Of a stretch of 64,000 bases of DNA, positions 42,238 through 51,608 are shown piece after piece; positions within the stretch are counted from its first letter, which is position 1, and the number at the start of each line of letters is the position of its first letter. A model generated the notes under the pieces. The model worked only from the letters and a program-made list of their open reading frames with translations, searched no databases and was not told where the DNA came from. This DNA comes from Marispirochaeta sp. (lineage in GTDB: Bacteria; Spirochaetota; Spirochaetia; JC444; Marispirochaetaceae). The DNA lies in the NCBI RefSeq assembly GCF_963668165.1, contig NZ_OY764209.1, positions 1,240,001 to 1,304,000 on the forward strand, written 5' to 3'. Position numbers and translations under genes: made by a program.

Positions 42238-45200
42238 TATAACTTGGTACTCCTGGCTTCCGTTTTTCCAGCTCCCTGGCGTTGATTATCAGCATCTGCA
42301 GGCGGTTTTCCACGTTGGCGAGGCTGGTATCAGGATCAAAATCGAGGGAAAGAACCTGGATGTGGGGCAGCTTCTTTTTAACCGATTTGATGATTCCCCG
42401 GCCGGTAATGTGGTTGGGCAGACAGCCGAAGGGCTGGATAATTACGAAGGAGTTTACCCCCCGCATACTCTGTTCAATGATGTCCGCCGGAATCAGCCAG
42501 CCTTTACCGGAGTTAAAGATCGGATCGACCAGCCCGTCAATGTGGACTGCAAGGTCTTCGTAGCGTTCTTTGGCTTCAAAAAAGCGGAAATTCCTGTTTA
42601 TGCCTTCGATAAGATTTATTCCCCAATCGATCATTTTGTCCGTGGCTATGGATTCCAGGGCTTCGATAAAGGGAAAACGCACATGAAAACGGCGCATTGA
42701 CTGCCTGACCGTGGAGGCGTCCTTTTTAAAGACGTCGATCATGGGAGGCATTACCACCTCCATACCGTTCTTTTCCAGGTACTCCTCGATGTGGGCGTTG
42801 GAAACCGGGTGATAGTTAATCAGTATCTCTCCAATGACAAAGACACGGGGCTTTCGTTCGCCTCTTGCCAGGGGAATGCGGTTAAAGGCTTCCACGGCAC
42901 AGCGATACTCATGTACGGCTGCTTTGGTTCCCCTCCGGAAGCCCTGCTGGACCCGTTCAAGCCAGTATCTGTGGAGTCTGTCGGTCTCTCCGGGGATTTG
43001 TTCGTAGGGGCGGATGCGCCGTGCCATGGCATCGAGGCCGTCTCCGATCAGAATTGCCCAGAGCATGCGGAACTGGAAGGTGATTCCCAGTTTGAGTCCC
43101 GGATGCATCCCCTTCTTGTCTTTTCCAGTGGTTATGATTGGTACCTGGGGATACCCGGCGTCGTCCAGGGCTTTGCGGGCGACTGTGGCGTACTGGGCAA
43201 GACGGCAGTCGCATTCGAAATGGGCCAGTCCCAGGGTAAAATCGTCGGGCCGTCCCGAAGCCTCTATATGGGCCAGAGCTTCGCCGATGTTCAGCTGCGC
43301 CGGAAAACACATGTCGTTGTGAACATACTTTTTCCCAAGTTCCACCGCCCGGTCCGAGGCCAATTCCAGGGGAACAGCCTTATAGCCCTCTTTTCGCAGA
43401 ACCGCGGCGGTAAGCCGGGTAAAGGTGGGGGAGAGGTTGGGTACCAGGATTGTTGTATCTTTTCTGTCCTCTTTGTTGTACTTGGCGGGAAAGGGATCTG
43501 GGAGCTTCCGGATTCCACTAATGCTTCCCATCCGTTCCCGCTTTGTCCGAACGGTCTCCACAAAGGATTTAATGCGGATGTTCAAGGGGCCGGGAACATC
43601 GCTTTCGTCGAGTTTCAGTACCAGGGGGTCCTTGTTTCCCCCCTCTTTCATGATGCGGATAATCTCGTCAGAGATAACAGCATCGTGACCGCAGCCGAAG
43701 CTTACAATCTGAACCAGTTCCAGCGCGGGATGTTCCGCCGCGATAAGGGCGGCTTCAAACATGCGCACATGGAAGTTGATCGCCGTCTCTCCCCGTACCC
43801 CCGAAAGGTCCACCTCATTAAAACCCGGAAGGCTGTCGATGGTGAGTACCGGAATACCGTGGCGGGTAAAGAAGCGGGAGAGGTCGTGGTTGACAAGAAA
43901 ATCGTTATGGTAGGGTCTGCCTGCCAGGACTGCAGCGAATTCTCCTGCAGCTTCTGTCTGGCGGATAATCTCTCCCCCTTCTTCCTGCAGGGTGCGGCGG
44001 AATTCCCACTGCGCCTGGTCCGCCTCTGTTATAGCCTGAGTGAGCACCTGCCGGGGGATGTTGAAGGTGGCTGCAAAGTAGTCAGCCAGCTGCTTGTCCC
44101 TGGACCTGCTGTCGTACCAGTGAAAAGCCGGCGTGTCCATGGGGATCCCGTGGAGAATCGCAGGTTCATGGCTCTCTTTGAGGATCAGCGGGTAGCCCTG
44201 GACCACGGAACAGAGATAGTTGGAGACGGCCTGCTTGTTTTCCGACTCCATTCTGAGCATCATGGGCATAAAAATCCGGTCCACTCCTTTCTCGATCAGG
44301 TCCATCAGGTGACCGTGGGCGACCTTGCCGGGAAAACAGGCAGTATCCGAGGGGACGTAACGCAGCCCCGCTTCGTAGAGTTTGCGGGTGCTCTCCCGGG
44401 AGATAACAACCTTGAACCCGAGGGATGAGAAAAGGGTGCGCCAGAAGGGCATGCTGTGCCAGAACTCCAGTACCCTGGGCAGTCCGATAGTGAAATTCTT
44501 GGGCGGACTGACCTCCCGGGGGCGATAGTCCGCGAAAAGAAGTTCCCGCCGCCGGCGCATCATGTCGGGGACGGTATCAAGTTTCTGCCCTGCTTCTTTA
44601 AGCTTTTCCCTGACTTTTGGGTCTTTTACGTCTCCGATAATCTGCCCCCGCTCACAACGGTTGCCGGTAATAAAGGTGGAACCGTCGGCAAAGCTTACCA
44701 GTGTCCGGCTGCAGTTATTGGAACAGAAAAGGCAGATGTGTCCCGGTTCCTTGGTAAAGGAGAAGCTCTTAAGGCCTTCTTTTCCTATAAAGCTGCTCTG
44801 TCTGGAGAGGCGCTGCTTTTTCGTCAGAAGGGCAATGCCTATGGCTCCCATTTCGCCGGGAAAAGGGGCCCGGCTTATCCGTTTAGCGGAATACTGTTCA
44901 AAGGCACGCAGTACCGCGTCGTTCTTGAAGGTCCCTCCCTGGACTACTACGGAATTTCCCAGGGATTCCAGGTTGGATACCCGGACTACCTTGGTAAAGA
45001 CGTTCTCGATTATTGACTTGCACAAACCCGCCATAATGTCATCGGGGGACTTGCCGTTTTTCTGCTCCGTGATGATGGAAGAGTTCATGAAGATGGTACA
45101 GCGGGAGCCCAGCTTGGCCGGCGATGAGGAGGAGAAGGCTTTTTCAGCAATCTCTTCCACCGGGATTTCCAGAGAGTTTGCATAGGTTTCCACAAAAGAA

Positions 45201-46609
45201 CCGCAGCCGGCGGAACAAGCCTCATTGAGGACGATTCCTGTGACGATGCCGCCGGTAAGGGTTATGGCCTTCATGTCCTGCCCGCCGATGTCGAGAATGA
45301 AGCTTGCATCAGGCTGGTAGTGGAGGGCGGCTTCGGCGTGAGCCACGGTTTCTACGGTATGGTAATCCGCCTTGAAGGCTGCAGCGAAGAGTCCTTCTCC
45401 GTAGCCGGTGGTACCGGCACCAAGGATCTTGAGCTTTACGCCTTGAGAGTCAAAATGGCGGTAACATTCCAGCAGTCCCTGCTGTACGACCGTCAGGGGG
45501 TCGCCGTTATTGCCGGAATAAAAGCGGTACACCACCTCTTCGTTTTTATTCAGGAGTACGAATTTCGAGGTCGTTGAGCCGGCATCGATTCCCAGGTAAA
45601 CGGAGAGCTCTGTGCCCGCGGGATATTTCGGGGCTTTAAAGGGCGTAAGAGGGTGGCGTTGATGAAACTCCTTCTTTTCTTCAGGGGACGTAAAGAAGGG
45701 GACCGCCTCGAAGTCCCGCTTGTCTGCATACTCTCCCTGGGGTCGGGCCAGGGCTTTCATGGCTTCGATTTCCCGGTAGCGGTTCTCCTCGCTCTCAAAC
45801 ATGATTCCTACTGACAGGGCGGTGCCGTAGGCGACAATTACCTCCGGCCGCTCCGGCAGAATGATCTCGTGTTCCTTGAGTCCGAGGCGTTCGGCAAAGA
45901 CCCGGATCAGGGCCGGGTTGAAAGTCAGAGGGCCGCCCTCGAAGATGACCGGCGGTACAATCTCCATGCCCTGAGCCAGGCCACCGATAGTCTGTTTGGC
46001 TATGGCGTGAAAGGTGGAAAGGGCAATGTCCTTTTTGGACACCCCCTGGTTTAACAAGGGCTGAATGTCGGTCTTGGCAAAGACTCCGCAGCGGCCTGAT
46101 ATGGGGTAGATTGTTTCTCCCCGTTCTGCGTAGCTGTTGAACTCTGTGGAGGTTATTTTCAGGAGCGATGCGACTTCATCGATAAAGGCACCCGTACCGC
46201 CGGCACAGGAACCGTTCATACGCATATCAGAGGCCATCAGCTTGTCGGTACTTTCGTCGTGATGAAAAAAGACGACCTTTGCGTCCTGGCCGCCCAGCTC
46301 TATTGCCACCCGGGTTCGGGGAAAGAACTCCCGTATGGCCAGGGAGTTGGCAACTACCTCCTGGATGTAATGTCCGTTAACGGCCTTGGCGATGATCCGT
46401 CCGCCGGATCCGCAGACGGCCACATTGAAGTCGGCCCCTGGAAAGAGAGCATGGGCTTCCGCCAGCAGTTCTCTGGCACAGGCAGCCTGCCTGGCGCCGT
46501 GCCGGCGGTATACGGCATGGAGAAGGTCTTTGGTTTCCGGATCGATAACGGCGATTTTCAGGGTAGTAGAACCGACATCAATTCCGGCCCAAAATAGAGA
46601 ACGGGTCAT
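42203..46609 (-). CDS. Giant acyl-CoA dehydratase activase (two ASKHA domains plus HgdB-like part)
   Basis: A 1468-residue protein. Two BadF/BadG/HgdC-type ATPase domains lie at about 8-265 (GIDVGSTTLKIAV, NGSCAGGTGAFIDE) and 340-600 (LGIDAGSTTSKFVLL, NEACSAGCGSFVETYANSL), each with the Cys that in HgdC binds the [4Fe-4S] cluster. Next come CLFCSNNCSRTL (about 630) and DTACFPGKVAHGHL (about 760), of the DUF2229 part. The C-terminal third has FGCGHDAV, DMCFPAQLNIG, FECDCRLAQYA and QPFGCLPNHI, resembling the dehydratase D-subunit that the activase reduces. Such proteins couple ATP to low-potential electron transfer. The start at 46609 has GAGGAACGCT ahead. No 2-hydroxyacyl-CoA dehydratase genes are near, so its substrate is unknown. 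Confidence 0.88.
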   Translation of the reverse strand: MTRSLFWAGIDVGSTTLKIAVIDPETKDLLHAVYRRHGARQAACARELLAEAHALFPGADFNVAVCGSGGRIIAKAVNGHYIQEVVANSLAIREFFPRTRVAIELGGQDAKVVFFHHDESTDKLMASDMRMNGSCAGGTGAFIDEVASLLKITSTEFNSYAERGETIYPISGRCGVFAKTDIQPLLNQGVSKKDIALSTFHAIAKQTIGGLAQGMEIVPPVIFEGGPLTFNPALIRVFAERLGLKEHEIILPERPEVIVAYGTALSVGIMFESEENRYREIEAMKALARPQGEYADKRDFEAVPFFTSPEEKKEFHQRHPLTPFKAPKYPAGTELSVYLGIDAGSTTSKFVLLNKNEEVVYRFYSGNNGDPLTVVQQGLLECYRHFDSQGVKLKILGAGTTGYGEGLFAAAFKADYHTVETVAHAEAALHYQPDASFILDIGGQDMKAITLTGGIVTGIVLNEACSAGCGSFVETYANSLEIPVEEIAEKAFSSSSPAKLGSRCTIFMNSSIITEQKNGKSPDDIMAGLCKSIIENVFTKVVRVSNLESLGNSVVVQGGTFKNDAVLRAFEQYSAKRISRAPFPGEMGAIGIALLTKKQRLSRQSSFIGKEGLKSFSFTKEPGHICLFCSNNCSRTLVSFADGSTFITGNRCERGQIIGDVKDPKVREKLKEAGQKLDTVPDMMRRRRELLFADYRPREVSPPKNFTIGLPRVLEFWHSMPFWRTLFSSLGFKVVISRESTRKLYEAGLRYVPSDTACFPGKVAHGHLMDLIEKGVDRIFMPMMLRMESENKQAVSNYLCSVVQGYPLILKESHEPAILHGIPMDTPAFHWYDSRSRDKQLADYFAATFNIPRQVLTQAITEADQAQWEFRRTLQEEGGEIIRQTEAAGEFAAVLAGRPYHNDFLVNHDLSRFFTRHGIPVLTIDSLPGFNEVDLSGVRGETAINFHVRMFEAALIAAEHPALELVQIVSFGCGHDAVISDEIIRIMKEGGNKDPLVLKLDESDVPGPLNIRIKSFVETVRTKRERMGSISGIRKLPDPFPAKYNKEDRKDTTILVPNLSPTFTRLTAAVLRKEGYKAVPLELASDRAVELGKKYVHNDMCFPAQLNIGEALAHIEASGRPDDFTLGLAHFECDCRLAQYATVARKALDDAGYPQVPIITTGKDKKGMHPGLKLGITFQFRMLWAILIGDGLDAMARRIRPYEQIPGETDRLHRYWLERVQQGFRRGTKAAVHEYRCAVEAFNRIPLARGERKPRVFVIGEILINYHPVSNAHIEEYLEKNGMEVVMPPMIDVFKKDASTVRQSMRRFHVRFPFIEALESIATDKMIDWGINLIEGINRNFRFFEAKERYEDLAVHIDGLVDPIFNSGKGWLIPADIIEQSMRGVNSFVIIQPFGCLPNHITGRGIIKSVKKKLPHIQVLSLDFDPDTSLANVENRLQMLIINARELEKRKPGVPSYNDNQQAIPQDL

Positions 46610-46820
46610 AGCGTTCCTCATTTCTGTGTCATCAGTATACTATGCTCCGTCAGAAACCAGGAGCCCGACTGTAAAGAATACTCCAGATGTAACATTTTAT
46701 CAGTCGATGATAGTAATTATTCCGGATTTTGTCGAGCCGGATAGTCTGGTGGGACAAAAGGCAGGAGATTTTTCTGTATCGTTTCTAAAATCATGTATAC
46801 TGGGTTGAAAGGAAAAGCAT

Positions 46821-47264
46821 ATGACTCAGCTGGAGGAAAAAACTCAAAAACAGATTGTCTCGGACCTGAATTGCCTTGCCCGTCTTGCTGCCCTGGAGAA
46901 TGCCTGGGATACCCGCAGAATTGCCGCCTTTATGGCGGAGCTGTACCGCTACCGGAGAAGAAAGAGGGGAGAGCCGGTGGAACTTTCCACAGAATTGAGG
47001 GCTGTGGAACTCTGTCTGCGCCTTGTTCACCCGCGCTACGGTACCAACTGCACCTGGGATTTCAACGCCCGGGGCTTTGAATCGGTCCTCGTTCCCCGGG
47101 GCGAGCTGCTGAACCATGTGGAGGAACGGATTACCCGGCGTACCGACGGGGGAGGGGATATCAGCATCCGCCTGGAGGCGGTCCGGGAGAATGCGGCCTG
47201 TGTAATCCTGCTGAGCGGCGGACCTGATGATGGTGAAACAATCCGGATGAAATACCCATTATGA
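46821..47264 (+). CDS. Degenerate kinase-like protein coupled to the sensor kinase
   Basis: A 147-residue protein. Compared with the neighbouring kinase from its catalytic His region, the two line up over nearly the whole length: QKQIVSDLNCLARL against QSQINPHFLFNALN, then MAELYRYRRRKRGEPVELSTEL against LASLFRYHLRDPRKRVSLGEEL, PRYG against YRYG, DISIRLEA against EISVEVNH. The His is absent, the N-box VENAVKHG is HVEERITR, and the glycine-rich ATP loop is not seen, so it cannot be an active kinase. The stop overlaps the kinase ATG (ATGA), so translation is coupled. It may bind or block kinase dimers. This comparison is by eye. Confidence 0.75.
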   Translation: MTQLEEKTQKQIVSDLNCLARLAALENAWDTRRIAAFMAELYRYRRRKRGEPVELSTELRAVELCLRLVHPRYGTNCTWDFNARGFESVLVPRGELLNHVEERITRRTDGGGDISIRLEAVRENAACVILLSGGPDDGETIRMKYPL

Positions 47265-48784
47265 AGTTCCATATGAAGAATCCCTTTGCGTTTCGCTGGC
47301 CCTGGCGGGCCCTGAATATACGGAACAAGCTTCTTTCCTTTTACGCGGCCATGATACTGATGATCCTTGTAATTAATCTGACCGTCAGTCTGACGGCCTT
47401 CCGGTATATCCAGGTCTTTGATGACAAGCTGTCGGTCTATTACGATATCCAGGAGTATCGTCTGGCCTGGGTCAGCAGCCATGAATCTCTTTTTAACTAT
47501 TTACGGGACAGGGTCCGGGGGCAGCAGGAACGGTATTTTGGATCGATCCCGACCCTGTGGCAGTATTATCATCAGATGAGGTTAAGGGCTGATACGGGGC
47601 TGGAAGCGGAGTTCCAGCTGCGGGCAATTGAACGGGGAATGACGGAGTTCTTTCGCCGGGCCGGAGAAGCCATCCGTATGCTTGACAGCGGCAATAGTAA
47701 TTATTACCGGACCTATGTGGATGCCCGGCGGGTCTATGATTATGTCTCCGGGTATACCGAGCTTCTGCTGAATATCAACTTGAATGCCGGCAGCCGGACC
47801 TATGCTGTTCTGGCCGCCCGGGCTGCACAGGTGCGTCTGCTCTCTTTTATCTCTACTGCAGTGGTGGGTGCAGCGTTTTTTCTGTTCGCGGTGCTTTTTT
47901 CCAACTCCATCTCCCGCCCCATTCATCATCTGGCGGAGTTGTCCTCCCGCATTGCCGGCGGTGATCTTGAGGTTGAGATCCTGCCGGTGGAGCGTTCGGA
48001 TGAGGTAGGGACCCTGTTTTCTTCTTTTAACGCCATGAGCAGAAGTATTCGCCAGATGGTTGAGGGAGTGAAGGAGAAGGCAGATCTGGAACGACGGCTT
48101 CATGAAGAAGAGATCGCCCTGGAGCGGATGCAGCGTTCCCTGCAGGAGGCCCGTTTCATGGGGCTTCAGTCCCAGATCAATCCTCATTTTTTGTTCAATG
48201 CATTGAATACCATTTCCAGGACCGCAATGTTCGAGGGAGCTGAAGGCACCTCCGGTCTGATCAAGTCCCTGGCCAGTCTGTTCCGGTATCATCTGCGGGA
48301 CCCTCGAAAACGGGTGAGCCTTGGGGAGGAGCTCGCTATCTTGCGGGAGTATCTATCAATCCAGCGGTACCGCTATGGCGACAGGCTGAGCTATCGTATA
48401 AATGCTGATGTTCCTGTGGATAATATCTTTGTCCCGGCTTTTACGCTGCAGCCCCTGGTGGAAAACGCGGTAAAGCACGGGATTGAACCCCGGGAGGAGG
48501 GGGGAGAAATTTCCGTTGAGGTGAATCACCGCAATCAGATGATACAGATCATGGTAAGGGATACCGGCTGTGGTATGAACTCGGAACAGACCTCTGATAT
48601 GCTGGATCCGCTGCGGGAGGGCGGCGGTGCGGGAATCGGTATTGCCAATGTCCGGGAGAGGCTTGCGCTTTTTTACGGCGGCCGGGAGGAGTTCCAGGTA
48701 ACCAGTAAAAAGGGAATCGGAACCACGGTTACCATATCCATTCCGGCGGACAATAAGGGAGGCGAAGGATGCATACCCTGCTGA
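47261..48784 (+). CDS. YesM-type sensor histidine kinase
   Basis: A 507-residue membrane kinase. A first membrane helix at about 25-47, a helical periplasmic part (48-190), a second helix (196-215), a HAMP linker (SNSISRPIHHLAELSSRIAGGDLEV), a coiled coil, then the His-kinase domain with LQSQINPHFLFNALN (His at about 308) and the ATP part VENAVKHGI, VRDTGCGM and GAGIGIANVRERLALFYG. This is the LytS/YesM type that uses a PHFLFN His box. Together with the AraC-type regulator overlapping it by 16 bp and the TRAP genes behind, it probably senses the substrate or its binding protein. Confidence 0.93.
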   Translation: MKFHMKNPFAFRWPWRALNIRNKLLSFYAAMILMILVINLTVSLTAFRYIQVFDDKLSVYYDIQEYRLAWVSSHESLFNYLRDRVRGQQERYFGSIPTLWQYYHQMRLRADTGLEAEFQLRAIERGMTEFFRRAGEAIRMLDSGNSNYYRTYVDARRVYDYVSGYTELLLNINLNAGSRTYAVLAARAAQVRLLSFISTAVVGAAFFLFAVLFSNSISRPIHHLAELSSRIAGGDLEVEILPVERSDEVGTLFSSFNAMSRSIRQMVEGVKEKADLERRLHEEEIALERMQRSLQEARFMGLQSQINPHFLFNALNTISRTAMFEGAEGTSGLIKSLASLFRYHLRDPRKRVSLGEELAILREYLSIQRYRYGDRLSYRINADVPVDNIFVPAFTLQPLVENAVKHGIEPREEGGEISVEVNHRNQMIQIMVRDTGCGMNSEQTSDMLDPLREGGGAGIGIANVRERLALFYGGREEFQVTSKKGIGTTVTISIPADNKGGEGCIPC

Positions 48785-50310
48785 TAGCTGATGACGAAAG
48801 GTTGGAACGGGAAGCCCTGAAATATATTATTCGCCGCGGCACCGCGGATATCGACAATATTGTGGAAGCTGTCAACGGCAGGGAAGCAATTGAGGCAGCA
48901 GAGAAGAACAGTCCGGATATCGCTTTCCTGGACATCAAGATGCCGGGAATTAATGGGGTGGAGACTGCCCGGCGTCTGAAGGAGCTGCTTCCGGCGTGCA
49001 AGATTGTCTTTTTAACGGCTTTCGATACCTTCGATTATGCCCGTGAGGCCCTGCGCCTGGGAGCGGAGGATTTCCTGGTTAAGCCTGTGGAGGATGAGCG
49101 GGTCCTGGAACTGCTGGATAAACTGGTCCGGCAGGTACAGATCGAACACAAAGAACAGCAGATTATTGACCGGACCCGGGAGACTCTGCAGGGGATGATC
49201 AGGTCCAGGGAAACCGAGCTGTCCCGGCAGCTGACAACCGGTTTTCTGGATACTAATAAATTGAATGACTATATGACTCTCGCGGGGATCAAGTCTCCCC
49301 GTCTGGAGCTTGCGCTTCTTGCGGTTGACCTGGAGAGTTATCCCATGCGGGTTGACCGGGAACAACACGCTCAGGTTTTGCTGACCCGCTGCGAGCAGCT
49401 CTGCCGCAGAGAAATGGAAAAACAGGGCCTGCGATGTATTAGCGGCAGACTGCAAAGCGGAATCCTCATGCTTTTGATAAACGGGGAAGGAATAGACTCC
49501 CCCCTGTCCCGGGATTCCGCTGAATACAAAGATTTTGTAGAGGGTATGGAAAGGACTGTCCGGGAACAGGTCTCTCTGCGGGCAAAGTTGACAATTGAGA
49601 ATAAAATCCCTGATTTCCCCGAGTTGGAACGCAGGCTCTCCCGGCTTGTTCTTCCTGAAGGGGCGGGAACCGGCCCCTCTGTCTTTTCTCTGAAGGAGAG
49701 CCTTCTGCACTGGATAGAATCCGGGGATGATGATGTAAACCAGGTGGTGGGACAGGTTTTCCGCTGGCTTGATTCCCAGGCGGCTGCGGCCGCTGCCCTG
49801 AGCAGTCTTGACGAGGTCCTGGCGGTAGTACGACACGATCTTTTTTGCAGGATTCCAGGTCTGGAATTGCCGCCGAATTTCCGGACCGGATTTCATGAGA
49901 TACCTGAAGAAGGAGTGGAAGCTGCGTTGCGGGAAATACTGCGCTGCTTGCGGGATGCAGCGGGGCGGCGGAAGGTTGCTGCAGGTCACCCGGCGGTAAC
50001 AGTCGCGGCAGATGTTATGAAACAGCGCTTTCGGGAGGAGCTTTCTGTGGATATGGTCGCGGACCGGACGGGACATTCTGTGTCTCATCTTTCACGACTT
50101 TTTCGGCAGGAACTGGGTATGAGTATCCTGGATTTTCTAACCCGCCTCAGAATGGATGAGGCAAAAAAACTGCTGCGGGAAGGAGAAATGCAGATAAGCT
50201 GCATTGCCGAGGAGGTGGGGTTTCAGGATCCTAATTATTTTTCCCGGGTTTTTCGTCGTGATACAGGCTTGAGTCCCAGGGAATACCGCTTGTCGGCCAA
50301 AAGTGGATGA
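48769..50310 (+). CDS. YesN-type response regulator with AraC DNA-binding domain
   Basis: A 513-residue regulator. It has an N-terminal receiver with ADDERLEREAL and phospho-Asp55 in AFLDIKMPGINGVE, Lys in DFLVKPVEDERV, a middle of about 250 helical residues, and two C-terminal AraC helix-turn-helices (DMVADRTGHSVSHLSRLFRQ and ISCIAEEVGFQDPNYFSRVF, ending in FRRDTGLSPREYRL). The GGAGG before the ATG is inside the kinase end. It is expected to control the TRAP genes that start 174 bp downstream. Confidence 0.94.
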   Translation: MHTLLIADDERLEREALKYIIRRGTADIDNIVEAVNGREAIEAAEKNSPDIAFLDIKMPGINGVETARRLKELLPACKIVFLTAFDTFDYAREALRLGAEDFLVKPVEDERVLELLDKLVRQVQIEHKEQQIIDRTRETLQGMIRSRETELSRQLTTGFLDTNKLNDYMTLAGIKSPRLELALLAVDLESYPMRVDREQHAQVLLTRCEQLCRREMEKQGLRCISGRLQSGILMLLINGEGIDSPLSRDSAEYKDFVEGMERTVREQVSLRAKLTIENKIPDFPELERRLSRLVLPEGAGTGPSVFSLKESLLHWIESGDDDVNQVVGQVFRWLDSQAAAAAALSSLDEVLAVVRHDLFCRIPGLELPPNFRTGFHEIPEEGVEAALREILRCLRDAAGRRKVAAGHPAVTVAADVMKQRFREELSVDMVADRTGHSVSHLSRLFRQELGMSILDFLTRLRMDEAKKLLREGEMQISCIAEEVGFQDPNYFSRVFRRDTGLSPREYRLSAKSG

Positions 50311-50483
50311 AAATGATCGGATTTTACGAAAAAAGCAGTATAATCCAGATTACGGAAATAGTCTGAATGGGGCAGAGGACTATTCTGGATCGTAATGTCC
50401 TTGTATAAGTTAATTATCTTTACCCCGGGTTTACGAGGTCCTTCTATAATTGAAATATACACTCATTTCTTTAGGAGGTTATC

Positions 50484-51494
50484 ATGAAAAAGAGCGTACT
50501 TATCATTCTGATCGCGCTGCTGGTCGCGGCGGGATCACTTTTCGCGGCGGGAGGGCAGGAAGATTCTCAAAAAGCCCCGGAAGCCCAGAAACCCATCGTG
50601 CTCCGTCTGGCTGAAACCCATGCTGCTGATTATCCCACAACCAAAGGTGATTACTACTTTGCAGATCTGGTAAAGGAACGCACCAACGGTCGTATCACCA
50701 TCGAGGTCTATCCTTCGTCCCAGCTGGGTGAGGAAAAACCGGTAATCGAACAGGTCCAGTTCGGGGCCATCGACTTTACCCGGGTCAGTATTTCTCCCCT
50801 CTCTGCCTTTTCTCCCAACTTCGATGCCCTGCAGATGCCCTATCTGTACCGCAACGAAGACCATATGTGGAAGGTCCTGAAGAGTGATATCGGCAAGGAG
50901 TTCCTTGAGAGCCTCGAGCCTGCTAACTTTATTGGCCTGGGCTGGTTTGAGTCCGGTGCCCGCAGCTTCTACAATTCCCGACGGGAAGTTAAGACCCCTG
51001 CAGATCTTAAGGGCATGAAAATCCGTGTCCAGCAGGCTGACATCATGGTAAACATGGTTAACGCCCTGGGTGCTATTGCAACCCCGATGCCTTTTGGTGA
51101 GGTCTATTCCGGACTCCAGACCGGCGTAATCGATGGTGCCGAGAACAACTGGCCCAGCTACTATTCCACCAGCCATTATGAGGTGGCGAAGTACTATACC
51201 CTGGACGCCCATACCCGGGTTCCGGAGATCATAATTGCCAGCAAGATCAGTATGGAGAAACTCTCCAAAGCGGACCAGGAGATAATCAAGAAGGCTGCCT
51301 GGGATTCAATGGACTATCAGCGCCAGCAGTGGGCGGACTATGTAAAAGTTGCGGAAGAGAAAATCCGTGCAGCCGGCAATGTAATTACCGAGATTACCGA
51401 CAACTCGGCCTGGCAGGCTGCCATGCAGCCCATGTATAATGCCCTGAGCCCTGAACTGCAGGAAGTGGTTAAAAAGATCCGCGCAGTCAAATAA
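50484..51494 (+). CDS. dctP: TRAP transporter substrate-binding protein
   Basis: A 336-residue periplasmic binding protein of the DctP family. The signal peptide MKKSVLIILIALLVAAGSLFA ends in AAGGQED, a form common in spirochaetes. Family motifs: ETHAADYPTTKGDYYFADLV near the start, VYPSSQLGEEK, RSFYNSRREVKTPADLKGMKIRVQ (the Arg binds the carboxylate of the ligand), and the later ENNWPSYYSTSHYEVAKYYT. Substrate is probably a carboxylate sugar acid or dicarboxylate. An AGGAGG lies 7 bases ahead of the start, and TATAAT at 50445-50450 may be its -10 box, with a poor -35, as expected for an activator-dependent promoter. Confidence 0.94.
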   Translation: MKKSVLIILIALLVAAGSLFAAGGQEDSQKAPEAQKPIVLRLAETHAADYPTTKGDYYFADLVKERTNGRITIEVYPSSQLGEEKPVIEQVQFGAIDFTRVSISPLSAFSPNFDALQMPYLYRNEDHMWKVLKSDIGKEFLESLEPANFIGLGWFESGARSFYNSRREVKTPADLKGMKIRVQQADIMVNMVNALGAIATPMPFGEVYSGLQTGVIDGAENNWPSYYSTSHYEVAKYYTLDAHTRVPEIIIASKISMEKLSKADQEIIKKAAWDSMDYQRQQWADYVKVAEEKIRAAGNVITEITDNSAWQAAMQPMYNALSPELQEVVKKIRAVK

Positions 51495-51525
51495 TATCCG
51501 CCAGGGAAATTCAGAATGGGATATT

Positions 51526-51559
51526 TTCGTCCTGCTCTCCGGGCAGGGCGAAGATTTTT
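51526..51559 (+). terminator. Hairpin between dctP and dctQ
   Basis: TTCGTCCTGC (51526-51535) pairs with GCAGGGCGAA (51543-51552) over all ten positions (one G-U) around a 7-nt loop, followed by GA and TTTTT. It probably works as a partial terminator or 3' stabiliser, giving more binding protein than permease. Confidence 0.6.
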
Positions 51560-51608
51560 CTGTTATCCCGGTTCCCGGGAGAGGATGTAAAATAGGTAAG
51601 GAGGAAAA

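Noticed and set aside
42791..44428. A 545-codon open frame on the plus strand
   Set aside because: It lies wholly antisense to the activase gene and its translation shows no motif; the opposite strand has clear conserved domains.
46727..46759. TTTTGTC/GACAAAA inverted repeat before the kinase-like gene
   Set aside because: Only 7 bp per arm with 19 bp between; too weak to list as an operator without conservation data.
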